64,000 nucleotides of DNA from an uncultured Bradyrhizobium sp. (GCF_947648125.1 NZ_CANSMR010000002.1:124001-188000); one strand, 5' to 3'. Positions 43,374 through 51,787 are shown, counted from the first letter of the stretch. Notes: generated by a model from the sequence alone, not told the origin. Numbers and translations are program-made.

Positions 43374-44539
43374 TGCCCCGCAAGCTGCCGCCGCACGTCG
43401 AGCGCAACCGAGTCAAAGGCAAAAACTACTTCTCCTTCCGGATCGGCAAGGGACCGCGCATCCGGCTTCCCGATGATCCGACAACGCAGGAATTCCGGGA
43501 CGCCTACGCCGCAGCGATGGCCGGTGACACCAAGGAAAGGCCGAGTCCGAAGAAAGATAAGCCGGGCACGATCGGCGCCCTGGTGACGTCCTACAAGGCC
43601 AGCGCGGCCTATACCGGGCTCGGCGATGGCAGCAAGGCCGGCTACACGTCCCGCCTAGAGCAGATCAGGAAAGACCACGGCCACCGCGCGGTGGCTGGTC
43701 TGACACAGGATCGTATCCAAGAATTCATCCTAGATCCGCTGCTGAAGAAGAAACACAAGGGTGCCGCACTCGATACACTGAAGAAACTGCGCATCCTGAT
43801 CCGTCACGCGATCGCAAAGAAGTGGCTGAAGGCCGACGCATCCATCGGCATCAGTCGGCCGCAAGGCAAAGAGATCAGGGCGTGGACCGACGCCGAGATG
43901 GCCGCATTCGAAACGCGCTGGCCTATCGGCACAAAGCAGCGCACGGCCTATGCGCTGATGCTGAACATGGGCACAGCCCGCATCGACACCCACACCATCA
44001 CGTGGTCGCAGGTCGACAACGGCGCCTGTTATCGCCGCCGCAAGACCGGCGTCGCGGTCGACATGGCAGTGAGTGAGGATCTGCAGAGGGCCCTCGCCGC
44101 GATGCCACGCAAGGGCGATTACGTGCTACCGACCGAGTGGGGCAAGACGTTCACGGTCGACGGTTTCTCAGGCTTCATGCGCGATGCGATCTCGGCCGCC
44201 GGCATCAAGGATCTGACCTGTCGGCCTCATGGTTTGCGCAAGACGCTCGGCCGCATGCTGGCGGACGCCGGATGTTCCGCGCATGACATCATGGCGGCGC
44301 TCGGCCACAAGACCCTAGCTGAGGCGGAGCGCTACACCCGCGAGGCTGATCGGCGACGCGGCGGCAAGCGTGCTGTTGCCAGCCTCAACGAACACAGAAA
44401 GAGCAAGATTCCCCAAACCCCTCTTTTGCGTTTGGGGAAAATCGAAAAAAGTGAAGGAAAAACAACGCCGAGCCATGCGCAATGGCGCTCCCTAGCGGAA
44501 TCGAACCGCTCTCTCCACCGTGAAAGGGTGGCGTCCTAA
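43364..44539 (+). CDS. int: Tyrosine recombinase (integrase), integrated form
   Basis: The 391-residue protein has a core-binding domain and a catalytic domain. The catalytic residues are in MGTARIDTHTITW (first Arg region), RRRKTG (Lys), RPHGLRKTLG (His-x-x-Arg) and LGHKTLAEAERYTREADR (His and nucleophile Tyr). It reads through attR into the tRNA-Glu gene on the opposite strand. The last 13 residues (ESNRSLHRERVAS) are therefore host tRNA sequence. In the circular form the same frame continues for 56 other residues now at 28651-28821. The start is ATG 43364 or 43370. Confidence 0.93.
   Translation: MDMMPRKLPPHVERNRVKGKNYFSFRIGKGPRIRLPDDPTTQEFRDAYAAAMAGDTKERPSPKKDKPGTIGALVTSYKASAAYTGLGDGSKAGYTSRLEQIRKDHGHRAVAGLTQDRIQEFILDPLLKKKHKGAALDTLKKLRILIRHAIAKKWLKADASIGISRPQGKEIRAWTDAEMAAFETRWPIGTKQRTAYALMLNMGTARIDTHTITWSQVDNGACYRRRKTGVAVDMAVSEDLQRALAAMPRKGDYVLPTEWGKTFTVDGFSGFMRDAISAAGIKDLTCRPHGLRKTLGRMLADAGCSAHDIMAALGHKTLAEAERYTREADRRRGGKRAVASLNEHRKSKIPQTPLLRLGKIEKSEGKTTPSHAQWRSLAESNRSLHRERVAS
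44482..44497. repeat. attR core (16 bp)
   Basis: Identical to 28635-28650. All but its first base lie in the 3' end of tRNA-Glu (CCA end plus acceptor and T-arm bases). Confidence 0.9.
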
Positions 44540-44557
44540 CCGATAGACGAAGGGAGC
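44483..44557 (-). tRNA. tRNA-Glu (UUC)
   Basis: On the minus strand GCTCCCT pairs with AGGGAGC (acceptor stem). The anticodon loop CTTTCAC holds TTC, the T arm is GGTTCGATTCC, and an encoded CCA ends at 44483-44485. The gene is intact because the element restored its 3' end. It overlaps the last 57 bp of the integrase frame. Confidence 0.97.
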
Positions 44558-44937
44558 AAAACTCCCGGCAAATCAATACGTTAGACGTGAGATATGCCGT
44601 ACTGGCCGCTACCGGCGAACGGCCGCGACGGGCGAACGTATAGTGGCGATTGGCCGGACGGGCAAGCGTTCAGAACGCTTTTCCCGGACTGCCCGCCCAG
44701 GTCACCTGCGGGAGATTACCTGCACGACAATCCGGCCTCGATCGAGGTCCAGAAACCGCAATGCGACGGCACATGCGCATGGGCCCGCGAACCGCCCCCA
44801 TGAATCAGGATGGCGGCGGCAAGCGCGACGACGACGGCGGGAACAATGAGTCTACGGAGCGACATGGGCCTGCGCATCGAACGACATCGTGGCCTAACTA
44901 AGGCCCGCAGGCCGGGTTGATGTCTGGCGACAGCGCG
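44558..44937. other. Intergenic region upstream of tRNA-Glu
   Basis: No well-supported gene. A 69-codon plus-strand frame at 44594-44803 has no ribosome-binding site and an unlikely composition. The tRNA promoter should lie at the left end. Confidence 0.45.
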
Positions 44938-45282
44938 CTAGTGATTGGTCACGCTCGCGACGTCCTGACGATTGGTCGGCTGCGCCGCCGCCACCGGCGT
45001 CTGCTTGATACAGGTGCTGCAGATCACGAGCTTGCGCGCCAACCGGTCGTCCGCATCCGCTTCAGACAGTTGCGTCTCTGCCGTCGCCGGCGACGCATTC
45101 CGCGCATGCCGTCGCGGCTGCGGCTGATTGGGATCCTGCCCGGCCCCGTCCCAGGCCAGCGGACCGGTTCCCGGCTGCGGGGTCGTCATGCTGTATTGCT
45201 GCGAATATTGCGCGCAGGCGCCGAGCGCGATCGGGAGAAACAGCACAGCGGCCTTGCGGGCCCAGTTCCTGAATGCAGACAT
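44938..45282 (-). CDS. Lipoprotein of unknown function
   Basis: The 114-residue product has a lipoprotein signal peptide with lipobox ALGAC (Cys near residue 23). A Gln/Pro/Thr-rich spacer follows, then a small domain with VICSTCIKQT. It would be lipid-anchored in the cell envelope. No family was recognised. Confidence 0.65.
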   Translation of the reverse strand: MSAFRNWARKAAVLFLPIALGACAQYSQQYSMTTPQPGTGPLAWDGAGQDPNQPQPRRHARNASPATAETQLSEADADDRLARKLVICSTCIKQTPVAAAQPTNRQDVASVTNH

Positions 45283-45437
45283 GATCACACTCACACGCTA
45301 TTCGTACCGCGACATCGGTACTGCGACCTAAGAGCAGAACCGCTAAGAAATCGTTTGCCCTGATTGTTCCGTCGCATCCAACCGCGACGGCATCAAGACG
45401 GGATTGAGGCACCAAGACGCTCATCCGGAGTCCAACC

Positions 45438-46670
45438 ATGCCAGGCATCAACGGTCGCTTCGACGGCAAGCGCGTGCTCGCCGATCTCAATGCGCTGCGC
45501 GCGATCGGCGCCTACAGGACCGGCGTGCACAAGCCGACATTCTCGGAGCCGCATCTGCGCTCGCTCGACTGGCTTGCGGCGCACCTGCCCGATGCCGACC
45601 TCACCGCGACGATCGACGGAATCGGCAACGTGTTCGGCACCAGTGCGAAAGCGGGACCGAAGCTGCTCGCGGGCTCGCATCTCGAAAGCCAGAACCATGC
45701 GGGCTGGCTCGATGGGCCGCTCGGCGTCATCTATGCGCTGGAGGCCGCGCGCGTCATCAACGGCGATCCCGGCATCAACGGCGCGGTCGAGGTCGCCGCA
45801 TGGTGCGACGAGGAAGGACATTTCGGCAGCTTCCTCGGCAGCCGGTCGTTCGCCGGCGTCGTGACCGAGGCCGACATCGATGCGGCGCGCGACCGCTCCA
45901 GCGATCGCACCATGCGACAGGCGTTGCACGATGCGGGCTTTGCCGGCCGCCCGCGCCTCACCGCCGAACCTCGCCGCCACATCGGCTATCTCGAGGCCCA
46001 TATCGAGCAAGGCGACACGCTGGAAAGCAGCCGGCTCAAGATCGGCGTCGTCACCTCCATCGTCGGCATCTGGCAATATCGCATCACGTTCAGCGGCGTG
46101 CAGAACCATGCAGGCACCACGCGGATGGCGGCGCGCAAGGATGCCGGCCTCGCGTTGGCGCGGTTCTGCGTCGCGATCGACGACAGCTTCCCTGCCCTGT
46201 GCGGACCGCGCACGGTCTGGACCACCGGCCGCATCACGCTGGACCCGGGCGCGCCGAGCATCATTCCAGGCCACGCCGATATGCTGTTCCAGATCCGCGA
46301 CGACAATCCCGAGGTGATCGCGCGTCTCGAGGCGCACCTGCATCAGTTGGCGAAAGAAGCCAGCGCGCAGGGCCGCTGCGGCGTGAAGGTCGAGCGCATC
46401 CGCACCGGCGTGCCCGCGATGATGACGCCTGCCTTCCAGGATGCGATCGAGGCCGCGAGCGCCGCCTGCGCCGGCGGCAAATCAATCCGGATGCCGAGCG
46501 GCGCCGGCCATGACGCCCAGGTCCTCGCCACCATCATGCCGGCCGCGATGCTGTTCGTGCCGTCGATCGGCGGCATCAGCCATCACTGGAGCGAGAACAC
46601 CGACGACGCCGATATCGTCACGGGCGCCGAGGTGTTCGTCGAAACCTGCCGCCGCCTGCTGGCAGGTTAG
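45438..46670 (+). CDS. Zn-dependent amidase, hydantoinase/carbamoylase (allantoate amidohydrolase) family
   Basis: The 410-residue M20-type hydrolase has metal ligands in GSHLESQNHAGWLDGPLGV (His and Asp), WCDEEGHFG (Glu pair), YLEAHIEQGDTLE, and the C-terminal ISHHWSENTDDAD. A dimerisation lid region starts near VQNHAGTTRM. Members hydrolyse N-carbamoyl amino acids, ureidoglycolate or allantoate. The substrate is not decided by context. Its TAG stop is the first triplet of a dispersed repeat. Confidence 0.88.
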   Translation: MPGINGRFDGKRVLADLNALRAIGAYRTGVHKPTFSEPHLRSLDWLAAHLPDADLTATIDGIGNVFGTSAKAGPKLLAGSHLESQNHAGWLDGPLGVIYALEAARVINGDPGINGAVEVAAWCDEEGHFGSFLGSRSFAGVVTEADIDAARDRSSDRTMRQALHDAGFAGRPRLTAEPRRHIGYLEAHIEQGDTLESSRLKIGVVTSIVGIWQYRITFSGVQNHAGTTRMAARKDAGLALARFCVAIDDSFPALCGPRTVWTTGRITLDPGAPSIIPGHADMLFQIRDDNPEVIARLEAHLHQLAKEASAQGRCGVKVERIRTGVPAMMTPAFQDAIEAASAACAGGKSIRMPSGAGHDAQVLATIMPAAMLFVPSIGGISHHWSENTDDADIVTGAEVFVETCRRLLAG

Positions 46671-46716
46671 AGCGTTTTCGAGCGAAGTGGACACCGGTTC
46701 GCGTGAAGAAAACGCG
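46668..46716 (+). repeat. 49-bp dispersed repeat, copy 2, starting at the hydrolase stop codon
   Basis: It begins with the TAG stop codon of the hydrolase gene (TAGAGCGTTTTCGAGCG onward). It differs from copy 1 (19216-19264) at one base. Confidence 0.8.
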
Positions 46717-46729
46717 TCAAAACAAGAAT

Positions 46730-46770
46730 CTAGAGCTTCGGTTCTGATTCGATCAGAACCGAAGCTCTAG
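46730..46770. repeat. Perfect inverted repeat, possible bidirectional terminator
   Basis: CTAGAGCTTCGGTTCTGA and its exact reverse complement flank TTCGA, giving an 18-bp stem. It lies between the convergent hydrolase and TSUP permease genes and includes the permease stop codon. Confidence 0.7.
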
Positions 46771-47711
46771 CCACCTTGCGAACGCCGCTCCGCGGCATTG
46801 TCGCCATCAGGTTGGGCCGCCCCGATTCCGGATCGCAGCGGAGCCAACGCGTGCGAGCTCTGCGCGATCCCTCTCCGCGCGGTGAAGAAGACATACAACA
46901 AGCAGATGTCGATCAGGATCGTGCCGGCCATGACGCTGTAAGCCCACGGGCTTTCCAGCAGCTTCACTTCGACCAACACGCGCGACAGTCCGAATCCCAC
47001 GACCCATGCATCAAAGCTCATGCAAATCCGGCGAAACGTCTCGGCATCCAGCCGCCGGATCAGCCAGGCACCGAACGGGATGCCGACGACCACGCAGGGA
47101 ACGAGCACGAACAAGATGCTCCGGCTCTCTTCGATGAACAGACCGAGCTTGTAATACGCGATCGCAGTCAGGCCGGACTCTGTCACCCGCACCAGTGCGA
47201 GACCGGCCCGAAACTCGTCTTTGACCAGGCCCTGATTGTTGAAAAGCATCGCCAGCGGCGGTCCCGAGATGGTCGTGACCGAGTACAGGACCCCGAGCGC
47301 CGTTCCGAACGGCAGACCGACCAGCCACTTCGACTGGATCGGCTTCCGCCAACCGGCCGCCTGCAGCAGGATAAGCGGCAGAATGATCGAGTAGGTGGCG
47401 AATTTGATCCAGCCGGGCTGCAGTGACGTCAGGGCAAAGGCTCCGACTGCGATGCCGGGCAGCATGCCGATGAGAATAGGCAGCACGCGCCGCCACACGG
47501 CCGGAACGCCGCTCAGGTTGATGCACAGAACATACAGGTTGACGAAGACTTCGACGATGACGACCGCAGGATTGAGAACGCGGTTGGTGTAGAAGACAAG
47601 CGCGACCGGCACGGTGAGCGAGGAAAACCCGTAACCCAGCGCACCATTTACAAAGGCCGCAAACAGGGCGATCACGGCAAGAACGATCACAGCAGAATCA
47701 ATCGAAGACAT
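46767..47711 (-). CDS. TSUP (TauE/SafE) family permease
   Basis: The 314-residue protein has about eight transmembrane segments in two similar halves. The N-terminal motif GALGYGFSSLTVPV and the mid-protein SVTTISGPPLAMLFNNQG fit the sulfite/sulfoacetate exporter-like TSUP family. The transported anion is unknown. The C-terminal ~30 residues are hydrophilic. Confidence 0.88.
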   Translation of the reverse strand: MSSIDSAVIVLAVIALFAAFVNGALGYGFSSLTVPVALVFYTNRVLNPAVVIVEVFVNLYVLCINLSGVPAVWRRVLPILIGMLPGIAVGAFALTSLQPGWIKFATYSIILPLILLQAAGWRKPIQSKWLVGLPFGTALGVLYSVTTISGPPLAMLFNNQGLVKDEFRAGLALVRVTESGLTAIAYYKLGLFIEESRSILFVLVPCVVVGIPFGAWLIRRLDAETFRRICMSFDAWVVGFGLSRVLVEVKLLESPWAYSVMAGTILIDICLLYVFFTARRGIAQSSHALAPLRSGIGAAQPDGDNAAERRSQGG

Positions 47712-48227
47712 CTTTGCCTTTTACCGGATCAGTCGCTTTGCCCGCGACATTATAGCCCATGGAAAGGGCCGAGGTGCCGAAACTTGCCGCCGCTACGTCG
47801 TGCCACGGCCACGCGCCGTGAAGTTCGCGCGATCTGCGGGTCGGCGACCTCGTCATGCCCTGAGCCACCTTGTCGGTGCGCCTCCCGTCTCACTCCGACA
47901 CGCCATCGCCGTGCGGCTCGCGACATCAAAGCAAGCTGGCTGGACCGACAGATCGTCATCCGATCGCGGTTCGGGTACTGGGCACTGCGCCTGGAACGCC
48001 GCACGGGGCGTTTTCGCTGCCAGGAACTGCCCGGCAACCGGTAGTCGCCCACTGCTTTGAGCCGATCGAGGCCCGCGCCGCGCTTTCGCCGGCAACCGTG
48101 GCATATTGGACACGAGAAGGGCGTCAGCCGAGCCGATTCCTCAGTTGCCCGATTTGCAATCCGCTGAACTTGCTGCCATTTCTTCGGTACGCATCGCTTT
48201 GGTGCCGTAAAAGGGGCCGTCCGGCTC
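47712..48227. other. Intergenic region with no supported gene
   Basis: This 516-bp stretch separates the TSUP and PrsW genes. Both strands have open frames of up to about 86 codons, but none has start signals or protein-like composition. It may be decayed coding sequence. Confidence 0.45.
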
Positions 48228-49265
48228 ATGTTGTTGCTTGAGTCGCTTCCGACTGTGATTGGCGCCGCCGCCATCGCGCCCGCCCTGCTGGTGCTGTGGC
48301 TGGTGATTGCCGCCGACGAGCGCCCCGGACCGCCGGTGCAGGTGTGGCTCGCCTTCGTGCTCGGCGCGGCCAGCATCTCGCTGCTCGGCCTGGCGCGAGT
48401 CCCCTTCAATGCGCTGCTTGCCATTCCCGACAATCCCTGGGCGACCCAGGCGGTCCGCGCCGCGTTCGGCGTCGCGGCGCCGGAGGAGATCGTCAAGGTT
48501 CTCGTCATCGTCGCCATCTCGACGCGCCGCCGCGCGTTCGCCGATCCGATGGATACGGTGGTCTATGGCGCGGCCGCGGGCCTCGGATTTGCGGCTTACG
48601 AGAACCTCGCCTACCTCGTCCAGCACAAGGACATGTGGCGGGCGCTCGCGGCGTTGCGCAGCGTGCTCACGGTGCCGTTTCACGGCGCGCTCGGCATCAT
48701 CGCCGGAGCCTACCTTGCGATCGCGCGCTCCGGCGGCGCGCTCGGCGCCTACCGGGGTCACCGTGACTGGGCGCGCATCACCAACTGGGCGCTGGTGCTG
48801 GTCGCGCCGGTCGCGCTGCACGCGGCGTTCGACTTTCCGCTGCTCGCGCTCCAGCGCATTCCCGATCTCAGCTCGACCACGCATCTGCTGCTTGGTTCGG
48901 CCAGCGTGCTGATCGGCTTCTCGTCGATCGGCTTTGCGATCCGCCTGGTGCGCCGCCTCGGCAGGCATCATGCCCCGCGCACCGACGTTGCGCGCGAGCG
49001 GCTGAGCCAGCTGCGGCGGATGTGGGCGCTGCTGCTGGTCGGCGGCGGCACCGGCTTTGCCGGGGTCTCCTTCCTGCTCACCTCGCTGCATCACTGGTAC
49101 ATCAATCCCGAGCGCAATGCGTCGTTCATCCTGGTCCCGATCGGCTTCACCTCGATCCTGATCGGACTGGCGCTGCTGATCGCGACCACCGCCGTCTATT
49201 TCCTCGGCCGCAACCGGATGCGGACCGCCGCGGAGGGCTTTCCGTCCACGCCGGGCCAGGGCTAG
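48228..49265 (+). CDS. PrsW-family intramembrane metalloprotease
   Basis: The 345-residue protein has about eight transmembrane helices. The family motifs are present: APEEIVK (EExxK), GFAAYEN, VPFHGALG and HAAFDF, which supply likely catalytic Glu and metal-binding His. Family members cleave membrane proteins such as anti-sigma factors; the target here is unknown. The C-terminal region adds further helices. Confidence 0.9.
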   Translation: MLLLESLPTVIGAAAIAPALLVLWLVIAADERPGPPVQVWLAFVLGAASISLLGLARVPFNALLAIPDNPWATQAVRAAFGVAAPEEIVKVLVIVAISTRRRAFADPMDTVVYGAAAGLGFAAYENLAYLVQHKDMWRALAALRSVLTVPFHGALGIIAGAYLAIARSGGALGAYRGHRDWARITNWALVLVAPVALHAAFDFPLLALQRIPDLSSTTHLLLGSASVLIGFSSIGFAIRLVRRLGRHHAPRTDVARERLSQLRRMWALLLVGGGTGFAGVSFLLTSLHHWYINPERNASFILVPIGFTSILIGLALLIATTAVYFLGRNRMRTAAEGFPSTPGQG

Positions 49266-49315
49266 GATACGCCGCACGCTCGCAGACTTTACCGTCGCCG
49301 ATTTGGAGAGCCGCG

Positions 49316-49888
49316 ATGACCCTGTCCAACGATCTCGACAAACTGCGATCGCAGATGCAGGCCGCGGTCAAGCAACACTGGAAGGCGTTCCTGTTCGAAG
49401 GCATCCTGCTCGTGATCCTCGGGATCGCAGCGATGATCGTGCCGACATTCGCGAGCCTCGCCGTCACCATCTTCCTCGGCTGGATGTTCCTGATCTCAGG
49501 CATCGGCGGGCTGATCGTGACCTTCTGGGCGCGCAACATGCCGGGTTTCTGGTGGTCGCTGATCTCGGCCGCGCTCGCCGTGCTGGCCGGCATGGTGCTG
49601 CTGGCCCGCCCGATGCAGGGCGTGCTGACGCTGACCATCGTGATCGGCGCCTATTTTATCGCCGAGGGCGTCGCCACCATCATGTATGCGCTGGAGCACC
49701 GCCGCGAATTGTCGGGACGCTGGTCCTGGCTCTTGATCGCCGGCCTGATGGACGTCGTCGTCGCCTTCTTCATCATCGCGGGCTTGCCGGAGTCGGCGGG
49801 ATGGGCGATCGGCCTCCTCGTCGGCCTCAATCTGATGTTCGGCGGGGCGACCCTGATAGGTATGGCGTTGGCGGCGCGCAACACCTGA
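49316..49888 (+). CDS. HdeD-family (DUF308) membrane protein
   Basis: The 190-residue protein has six transmembrane helices in pairs (FEGILLVILGIAAMIVP, MFLISGIGGLIVTFW, VLLARPMQGVLTLTIVIGAY), the DUF308 pattern. HdeD proteins are linked to acid or stress resistance. GGAGAG precedes the ATG. It follows prsW by 50 bp and may be co-transcribed. Confidence 0.85.
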   Translation: MTLSNDLDKLRSQMQAAVKQHWKAFLFEGILLVILGIAAMIVPTFASLAVTIFLGWMFLISGIGGLIVTFWARNMPGFWWSLISAALAVLAGMVLLARPMQGVLTLTIVIGAYFIAEGVATIMYALEHRRELSGRWSWLLIAGLMDVVVAFFIIAGLPESAGWAIGLLVGLNLMFGGATLIGMALAARNT

Positions 49889-49919
49889 CGGCGAACCGGC
49901 TCGCCTGCGGATTTGGGGG

Positions 49920-49948
49920 GTGACAGGCCAATATCGCTGCGGTATAGA
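49920..49948 (+). promoter_or_regulatory. Candidate sigma-70 promoter of the DAHP synthase gene
   Basis: GTGACA and TATAGA are separated by exactly 17 bp. Transcription would start near 49955, at or next to the leader-peptide ATG, so the leader could be almost leaderless. Confidence 0.6.
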
Positions 49949-49955
49949 GCCCGCC

Positions 49956-50036
49956 ATGATCACCGTCGCCACCAGCTATTTTTGGTACTTTAGCTACGAC
50001 AGCTCGCTGGCGGCAGGAGGATCGCGCTCAATCTGA
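49956..50036 (+). CDS. Aromatic-codon leader peptide (attenuator)
   Basis: The 26-residue frame begins MITVATSYFWYFSYD. Residues 8-14 contain three Tyr, two Phe and one Trp. It ends 24 bp before a strong terminator that precedes the DAHP synthase gene. This is the layout of a transcription attenuator: ribosomes short of aromatic aminoacyl-tRNA would stall on these codons. CTGGCGGC within the leader (50007-50014) can pair with the first terminator arm and act as antiterminator. Confidence 0.8.
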   Translation: MITVATSYFWYFSYDSSLAAGGSRSI

Positions 50037-50060
50037 AGAATTGCAGCAAACGTCCAAAAC

Positions 50061-50086
50061 AAGCCGCCAGACCTGGCGGCTTTTTT
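50061..50086 (+). terminator. Attenuator terminator before the DAHP synthase gene
   Basis: AAGCCGCCAG and CTGGCGGCTT pair around AC, followed by a T-run (50081-50086). The alternative pairing of 50007-50014 with 50063-50070 would break it. Confidence 0.85.
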
Positions 50087-50124
50087 GTGTGCCGGCAGGT
50101 CCGAAAAATCCAAAGGAGCCAGCC

Positions 50125-51210
50125 GTGTTGAGTACGACAGACGATCTTCGCATCAAGGAACTGAAAGAGCTGAGTACGCCCGAAGAGGTGATGCGGGAGG
50201 TCCCGCGCACCCTGACGGCGACCCGCGTCGTAATGGGCGCCCGCAACGCCATCCACGCGATCCTCAACGGCACCGATGACCGCCTGCTGGTCGTCGTCGG
50301 CCCCTGCTCCATCCACGATCCCGCGGCGGCCGTCGATTACGCCGAGCGTCTCGCCGGCCTGCGCGAACAGCTCGCCGACCGCCTCGAGATCGTGATGCGG
50401 GTCTATTTCGAGAAGCCGCGCACCACCGTCGGCTGGAAGGGGCTGATCAACGATCCGGATCTCGACGGCAGCTTCGACATCAACAAGGGCCTGCGGCTTG
50501 CACGCAACGTGCTGTCGGCCGTGAACAATCTCGGCCTTCCGGCCGGCACCGAATTCCTCGACATGACGACGCCGCAATACATCGCCGATCTGGTCTCCTG
50601 GGCCGCGATCGGGGCGCGCACCACCGAGAGCCAGATCCATCGCGAGCTGGCGTCCGGCCTGTCGTGCCCGGTCGGCTTCAAGAACAGCACCGATGGTGGC
50701 GTGCGGATCGCGGCGGACGCGGTGAAGTCGGCGTCGCACCCGCATCATTTCATGGCGGTCACCAAGGGCGGCCGTTCGGCGATCGCTGCGACCAGCGGCA
50801 ACGAGGACTGCCACGTCATCCTGCGCGGCGGGCGGATGCCGAACTATGATGCAGCGAGCGTCGATGCGGCTGCCGCCGAGCTCGGCCACGCCGGTGTCGC
50901 GCCGCGGCTGATGATCGACACCAGCCACGCCAACAGCAGCAAGAAGCCGGAGAACCAGCCGCTGGTTGCCGCTGACATCGCCCAGCAGGTCGCAGGCGGC
51001 GAACAGCGCATCATCGGCGTGATGATCGAGAGCAACCTTGTCGCGGGACGTCAGGACGTCGTTCCGGGCAAGCCGCTGACCTACGGCCAGAGCATCACGG
51101 ACGGCTGCATCGACCTCGCGACGACGGCTGACGTGTTGAAGCAGCTCGCCGATGCCGTCGAGGCAAGGCGCAGCGTGCGGCGCGATGGCCTGCAGGAGCG
51201 TTCGGCCTGA
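50125..51210 (+). CDS. aroG: 3-deoxy-7-phosphoheptulonate (DAHP) synthase, AroG type
   Basis: The 361-residue enzyme condenses phosphoenolpyruvate and erythrose 4-phosphate, the first step of aromatic amino-acid synthesis. Family motifs include VVVGPCSIHDPAAAVDYA, MRVYFEKPRTTVGWKG, GARTTESQIHRE and DTSHANSSKKPENQ (metal-binding His). It is the class I, E. coli AroF/G/H type. The GTG start has AAAGGAG upstream. Expression is probably controlled by the upstream attenuator; feedback inhibition by an aromatic amino acid is typical of the family, but the effector cannot be read here. Confidence 0.95.
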   Translation: MLSTTDDLRIKELKELSTPEEVMREVPRTLTATRVVMGARNAIHAILNGTDDRLLVVVGPCSIHDPAAAVDYAERLAGLREQLADRLEIVMRVYFEKPRTTVGWKGLINDPDLDGSFDINKGLRLARNVLSAVNNLGLPAGTEFLDMTTPQYIADLVSWAAIGARTTESQIHRELASGLSCPVGFKNSTDGGVRIAADAVKSASHPHHFMAVTKGGRSAIAATSGNEDCHVILRGGRMPNYDAASVDAAAAELGHAGVAPRLMIDTSHANSSKKPENQPLVAADIAQQVAGGEQRIIGVMIESNLVAGRQDVVPGKPLTYGQSITDGCIDLATTADVLKQLADAVEARRSVRRDGLQERSA

Positions 51211-51276
51211 CGCGGCCGGACGGATTGAGCGTTGCCGGCGGGGCGGATATCGCGCTCCGCCGGTCTGTTCCGTAGC

Positions 51277-51543
51277 TTAGCAGCCGCGGCAGATGCTCTT
51301 GATCTTCTTGTCGAGCGCAGCGTCTTCCTTGTTGGCCTGGCTGTTCGGATCGCTGATATTCTTCTCGTTGCCCACGTCTCCGCGGCGTGGCTGACGATGT
51401 CCGACCGGCGCGTCCGGCACCCCCGAATTCTTCTGCATAGAGGACGATCCGCCCTGTTGCTGCGCCCATGCCTGGGACGTTCCAAGCTGGGGCGCTCCGA
51501 CCGCAACCGTCATCAGAGCCATCACCAAAACAGTCTTCCGCAT
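51277..51543 (-). CDS. Small secreted hypothetical protein
   Basis: The 88-residue product has a signal peptide (MRKTVLVMALMTVAVGA, cleavage near AWAQ). A Gln/Gly/Ser-rich hydrophilic mature part follows, ending KKIKSICRGC. GGAGA precedes the ATG. No family was recognised. Confidence 0.65.
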   Translation of the reverse strand: MRKTVLVMALMTVAVGAPQLGTSQAWAQQQGGSSSMQKNSGVPDAPVGHRQPRRGDVGNEKNISDPNSQANKEDAALDKKIKSICRGC

Positions 51544-51565
51544 CTCGCGTCTCCGCTTCTCAACC

Positions 51566-51778
51566 CTATTGCGCCCGTTCCGGGACCGCGACGGTAGCAC
51601 AGTTGCGTCGCCCCTGCGCTGCGCAATCCTGGACCTTCCGTATATCGGCCATGGTGCCAAGGAGCCATATTCTCGCCGCGACCAGCACCACAAAGAAGCC
51701 GAACATCACAGCATTTTCGACGCCGCGGCTGCCCCCCTCGTCGGGCGGCTCCTGCCGTCCGTCCCCGGCCCCGCTCAT
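51566..51778 (-). CDS. Small single-span membrane protein
   Basis: The 70-residue protein has a hydrophilic N-terminus, one helix (AVMFGFFVVLVAARIWLL) and a Cys-containing tail. It starts 9 bp after the epmB stop in the same direction, so it may be the last gene of that operon. The ribosome-binding site is weak. Confidence 0.5.
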   Translation of the reverse strand: MSGAGDGRQEPPDEGGSRGVENAVMFGFFVVLVAARIWLLGTMADIRKVQDCAAQGRRNCATVAVPERAQ

Positions 51779-51787
51779 CGCGGCGGC

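Larger units (their letters stand above)
28635..44497 (+). mobile_element. Phage-derived integrated element in tRNA-Glu (about 15.9 kb)
   Basis: The element is bounded by a perfect 16-bp direct repeat ATGGCGCTCCCTAGCG (28635-28650 and 44482-44497). The right copy is the 3' end of tRNA-Glu. A tyrosine integrase lies directly beside the tRNA. Contents include a resolvase, a terminase large subunit, a tape-measure-like protein, a Cro-like HTH, AlpA-like and ribbon-helix-helix regulators and many small unknown genes. No portal, head, tail-tube, lysis or baseplate gene was recognised. It is either a reduced prophage or a phage satellite. Confidence 0.88.

Noticed and set aside
44594-44803. 69-codon plus-strand frame between tRNA-Glu and the lipoprotein gene
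   Set aside because: No ribosome-binding site; it lies where the tRNA promoter should be and its sequence has no recognisable family.
47750-48517. Minus-strand 255-codon frame overlapping the start of prsW
   Set aside because: Mostly antisense to prsW; the part outside it has no start signal or domain.
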